This document shows positions 14,289 through 15,053 of a stretch of DNA of 15,053 nt, piece by piece. This DNA is from Spirochaetaceae bacterium. Its GTDB lineage: Bacteria > Spirochaetota > Spirochaetia > Treponematales > Breznakiellaceae. The DNA is taken from positions 1-15,053 of the forward strand of contig JAIRXO010000124.1 in the NCBI GenBank assembly GCA_031268255.1. The letters run 5' to 3'. The stretch's first letter is position 1. Each line of letters starts with the position of its first letter. The translations under genes were made by a program, and so were the position numbers. The notes beneath the pieces are model-generated. The model had not been told where the DNA came from. It saw only the letters and a program-made list of their open reading frames with translations, and searched no databases.

Positions 14289-14295
14289 ATTTACT

Positions 14296-14523
14296 ATGAA
14301 AACAACAACCTCGGTAACATTATCTCATGAAATACTTGTTCAAGTGAATAATATAACTTCAGCCGGAAGTAGATCCGATTTTATCGAAAGGGCCTTATGG
14401 AGATATATTGAATTATTGCAAAGGGAAAAACGTGATCAGGCAGATTTGAATATTATAAATAAAATGTCACCTTCTCTCAATAAAGAGGCCGAAGATACAC
14501 TTCTTTACCAGGCAGGCAAATGA
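14296..14523 (+). CDS. Ribbon-helix-helix antitoxin of a MazEF-type pair
   Basis: A 75-residue protein. The N-terminus TTTSVTLSHEILVQVNNI fits an RHH strand and first helix; SRSDFIERALWRYIELL fits the second helix that completes the dimeric DNA-binding fold. The C-terminal tail (about 45-75) would be the toxin-binding, protease-sensitive part. Its stop overlaps the toxin start as ATGA (14520-14523), the standard coupling for antitoxin-toxin pairs. No Shine-Dalgarno precedes the ATG, and the predicted transcription start falls on or next to it, so the mRNA may be leaderless. The pair is AT-rich relative to map, consistent with acquisition by transfer. Confidence 0.82.
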   Translation: MKTTTSVTLSHEILVQVNNITSAGSRSDFIERALWRYIELLQREKRDQADLNIINKMSPSLNKEAEDTLLYQAGK

Positions 14524-14849
14524 AACGCGGAGAGCTTTATCGTGTTTATCATGGGTCAAAACACGATACCAAAAAATACAGAGTTTTTGTCATTATTAGC
14601 AGGCAAATACTAATTGATTCAAAGTTTTCGACGGTAACTTGTGCGCCAATATACACAGCATACGATGGAATATCAACCCAGGTAAGGGTAGGAATAGAAG
14701 AAGGATTAAAACATGAAAGTTCGATACATTGTTATGAATTAATAAGTGTTCCCAAAACAGCGTTAACTTATTTTATAGGAACATTATCAAGAGAAAAATT
14801 GACAGAATTAAAAAATGCTTTATCAATAGCCCTGGAAATTGAAAACTAA
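14520..14849 (+). CDS. MazF/PemK-family mRNA interferase toxin
   Basis: A 109-residue toxin of the MazF/PemK family, which cleaves RNA at short sequences to arrest growth. Seen: MKRGELYRVYH at the start, YRVFVIISR holding the conserved Arg (Arg21) expected in catalysis, CAPIYTA with Thr46 at the second active-site position, HCYELISVPKTAL, and the family-typical ending YFIGTLSREKLTELKNALSIALEI. The usual RPVVVI is altered to RVFVII, so the Pro after the Arg is missing, but both key residues remain, and the length is normal; it looks intact. Translationally coupled to the upstream RHH antitoxin. Cleavage specificity cannot be read. Confidence 0.88.
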   Translation: MKRGELYRVYHGSKHDTKKYRVFVIISRQILIDSKFSTVTCAPIYTAYDGISTQVRVGIEEGLKHESSIHCYELISVPKTALTYFIGTLSREKLTELKNALSIALEIEN

Positions 14850-14892
14850 GGCAACGCTGATTAACTTGTGGCACTACCTAATGTTTACTCTC

Positions 14893-15053
14893 TTACGCTG
14901 TGGCAGTGATTTTTTCCCGCACCAGTTCGCCGATAACCTCTGCGGGAGTTTTGTGAACAGCCTCGGAACGGCTTAAAATATAAGCTGCCGTTACCGTATC
15001 CAGGCAATCCAGCAAATAACGCTGTTGGGCAAAAACGCCGGGACGCGAAAAAT
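14893..15053 (-). CDS. Unidentified protein, C-terminal part only
   Basis: On the - strand a frame is open from the right window edge to TAA at 14895-14893, giving 52 residues. It reads RPGVFAQQRYLLDCLDTVTA then AYILSRSEAVHKTPAEVIGE and LVREKITATA. The composition and helix-like spacing look protein-coding. KTPAEVIGELVREKI resembles the tail of small antitoxin or RHH-type regulators, but that is weak. It runs convergent with the toxin gene, with 43 bases between. The start, length and family lie outside the window. Confidence 0.5.
   Translation of the reverse strand, partial: FSRPGVFAQQRYLLDCLDTVTAAYILSRSEAVHKTPAEVIGELVREKITATA

Noticed and set aside
14850..14892. GGCAACGCTGATTAA after the toxin gene as a possible insertion-sequence end
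   Set aside because: It felt familiar as a transposon end, but no matching inverted copy or transposase is visible in the window.

Overview
The window looks like chromosomal DNA of a spirochaete, most likely a Treponema-type organism. The grounds are inference from protein character: pgk and tpiA followed at a distance by a SecG with a long acidic tail, an exported protein whose second half resembles the Borrelia P13 membrane-protein family, and LPP20-type envelope proteins. No rRNA, tRNA or CRISPR array was seen. Most genes are on the + strand and GC-rich. Two stretches are clearly more AT-rich: the XRE regulator with its intergenic region (about 8200-8680) and the toxin-antitoxin pair (about 14220-14850).

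Left part (1-8135). The 3' part of pgk and a complete tpiA form a glycolytic pair. A signalling block follows: a membrane CACHE-GAF hybrid histidine kinase with two receiver domains, a FIST-domain protein whose start overlaps the kinase stop by ATGA, and a soluble PAS hybrid kinase with one receiver. No Hpt domain and no separate response regulator is present. After the block comes secG with its own candidate promoter. Immediately after secG is a 25-codon open frame that reads like the first residues of a PtsN-type PTS EIIA protein and then stops, probably a gene remnant.

Middle part (8183-11380). A small XRE-family repressor-like gene on the - strand diverges from a three-gene + strand envelope operon: a secreted LPP20-like protein, an LPP20-like lipoprotein, and a CsgG-like protein with a multi-span P13-like C-terminal half. 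The intergenic region carries up to four 15-bp TAAT-centred elements at 20, 41 and 20 bp spacing. They flank and overlap the best promoter, so the XRE protein is a natural candidate for controlling both directions. A stem-loop ends the operon.

Right part (11438-15053). A compact operon holds a universal stress protein lacking the usual ATP-binding glycine motif, a small flavodoxin-fold-like protein, a J-domain protein with a helical C-terminus, and type I methionine aminopeptidase. Next is a hairpin-rich intergenic stretch of about 380 bp with several perfect stems, some mutually exclusive, and a tiny open frame resembling a HicA start. An AT-rich MazEF-type toxin-antitoxin pair follows, with a strong promoter overlapped by inverted repeats and an apparently leaderless antitoxin start. 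The window ends inside an unidentified - strand gene.

All family assignments come from reading motifs by eye; no database search was possible.
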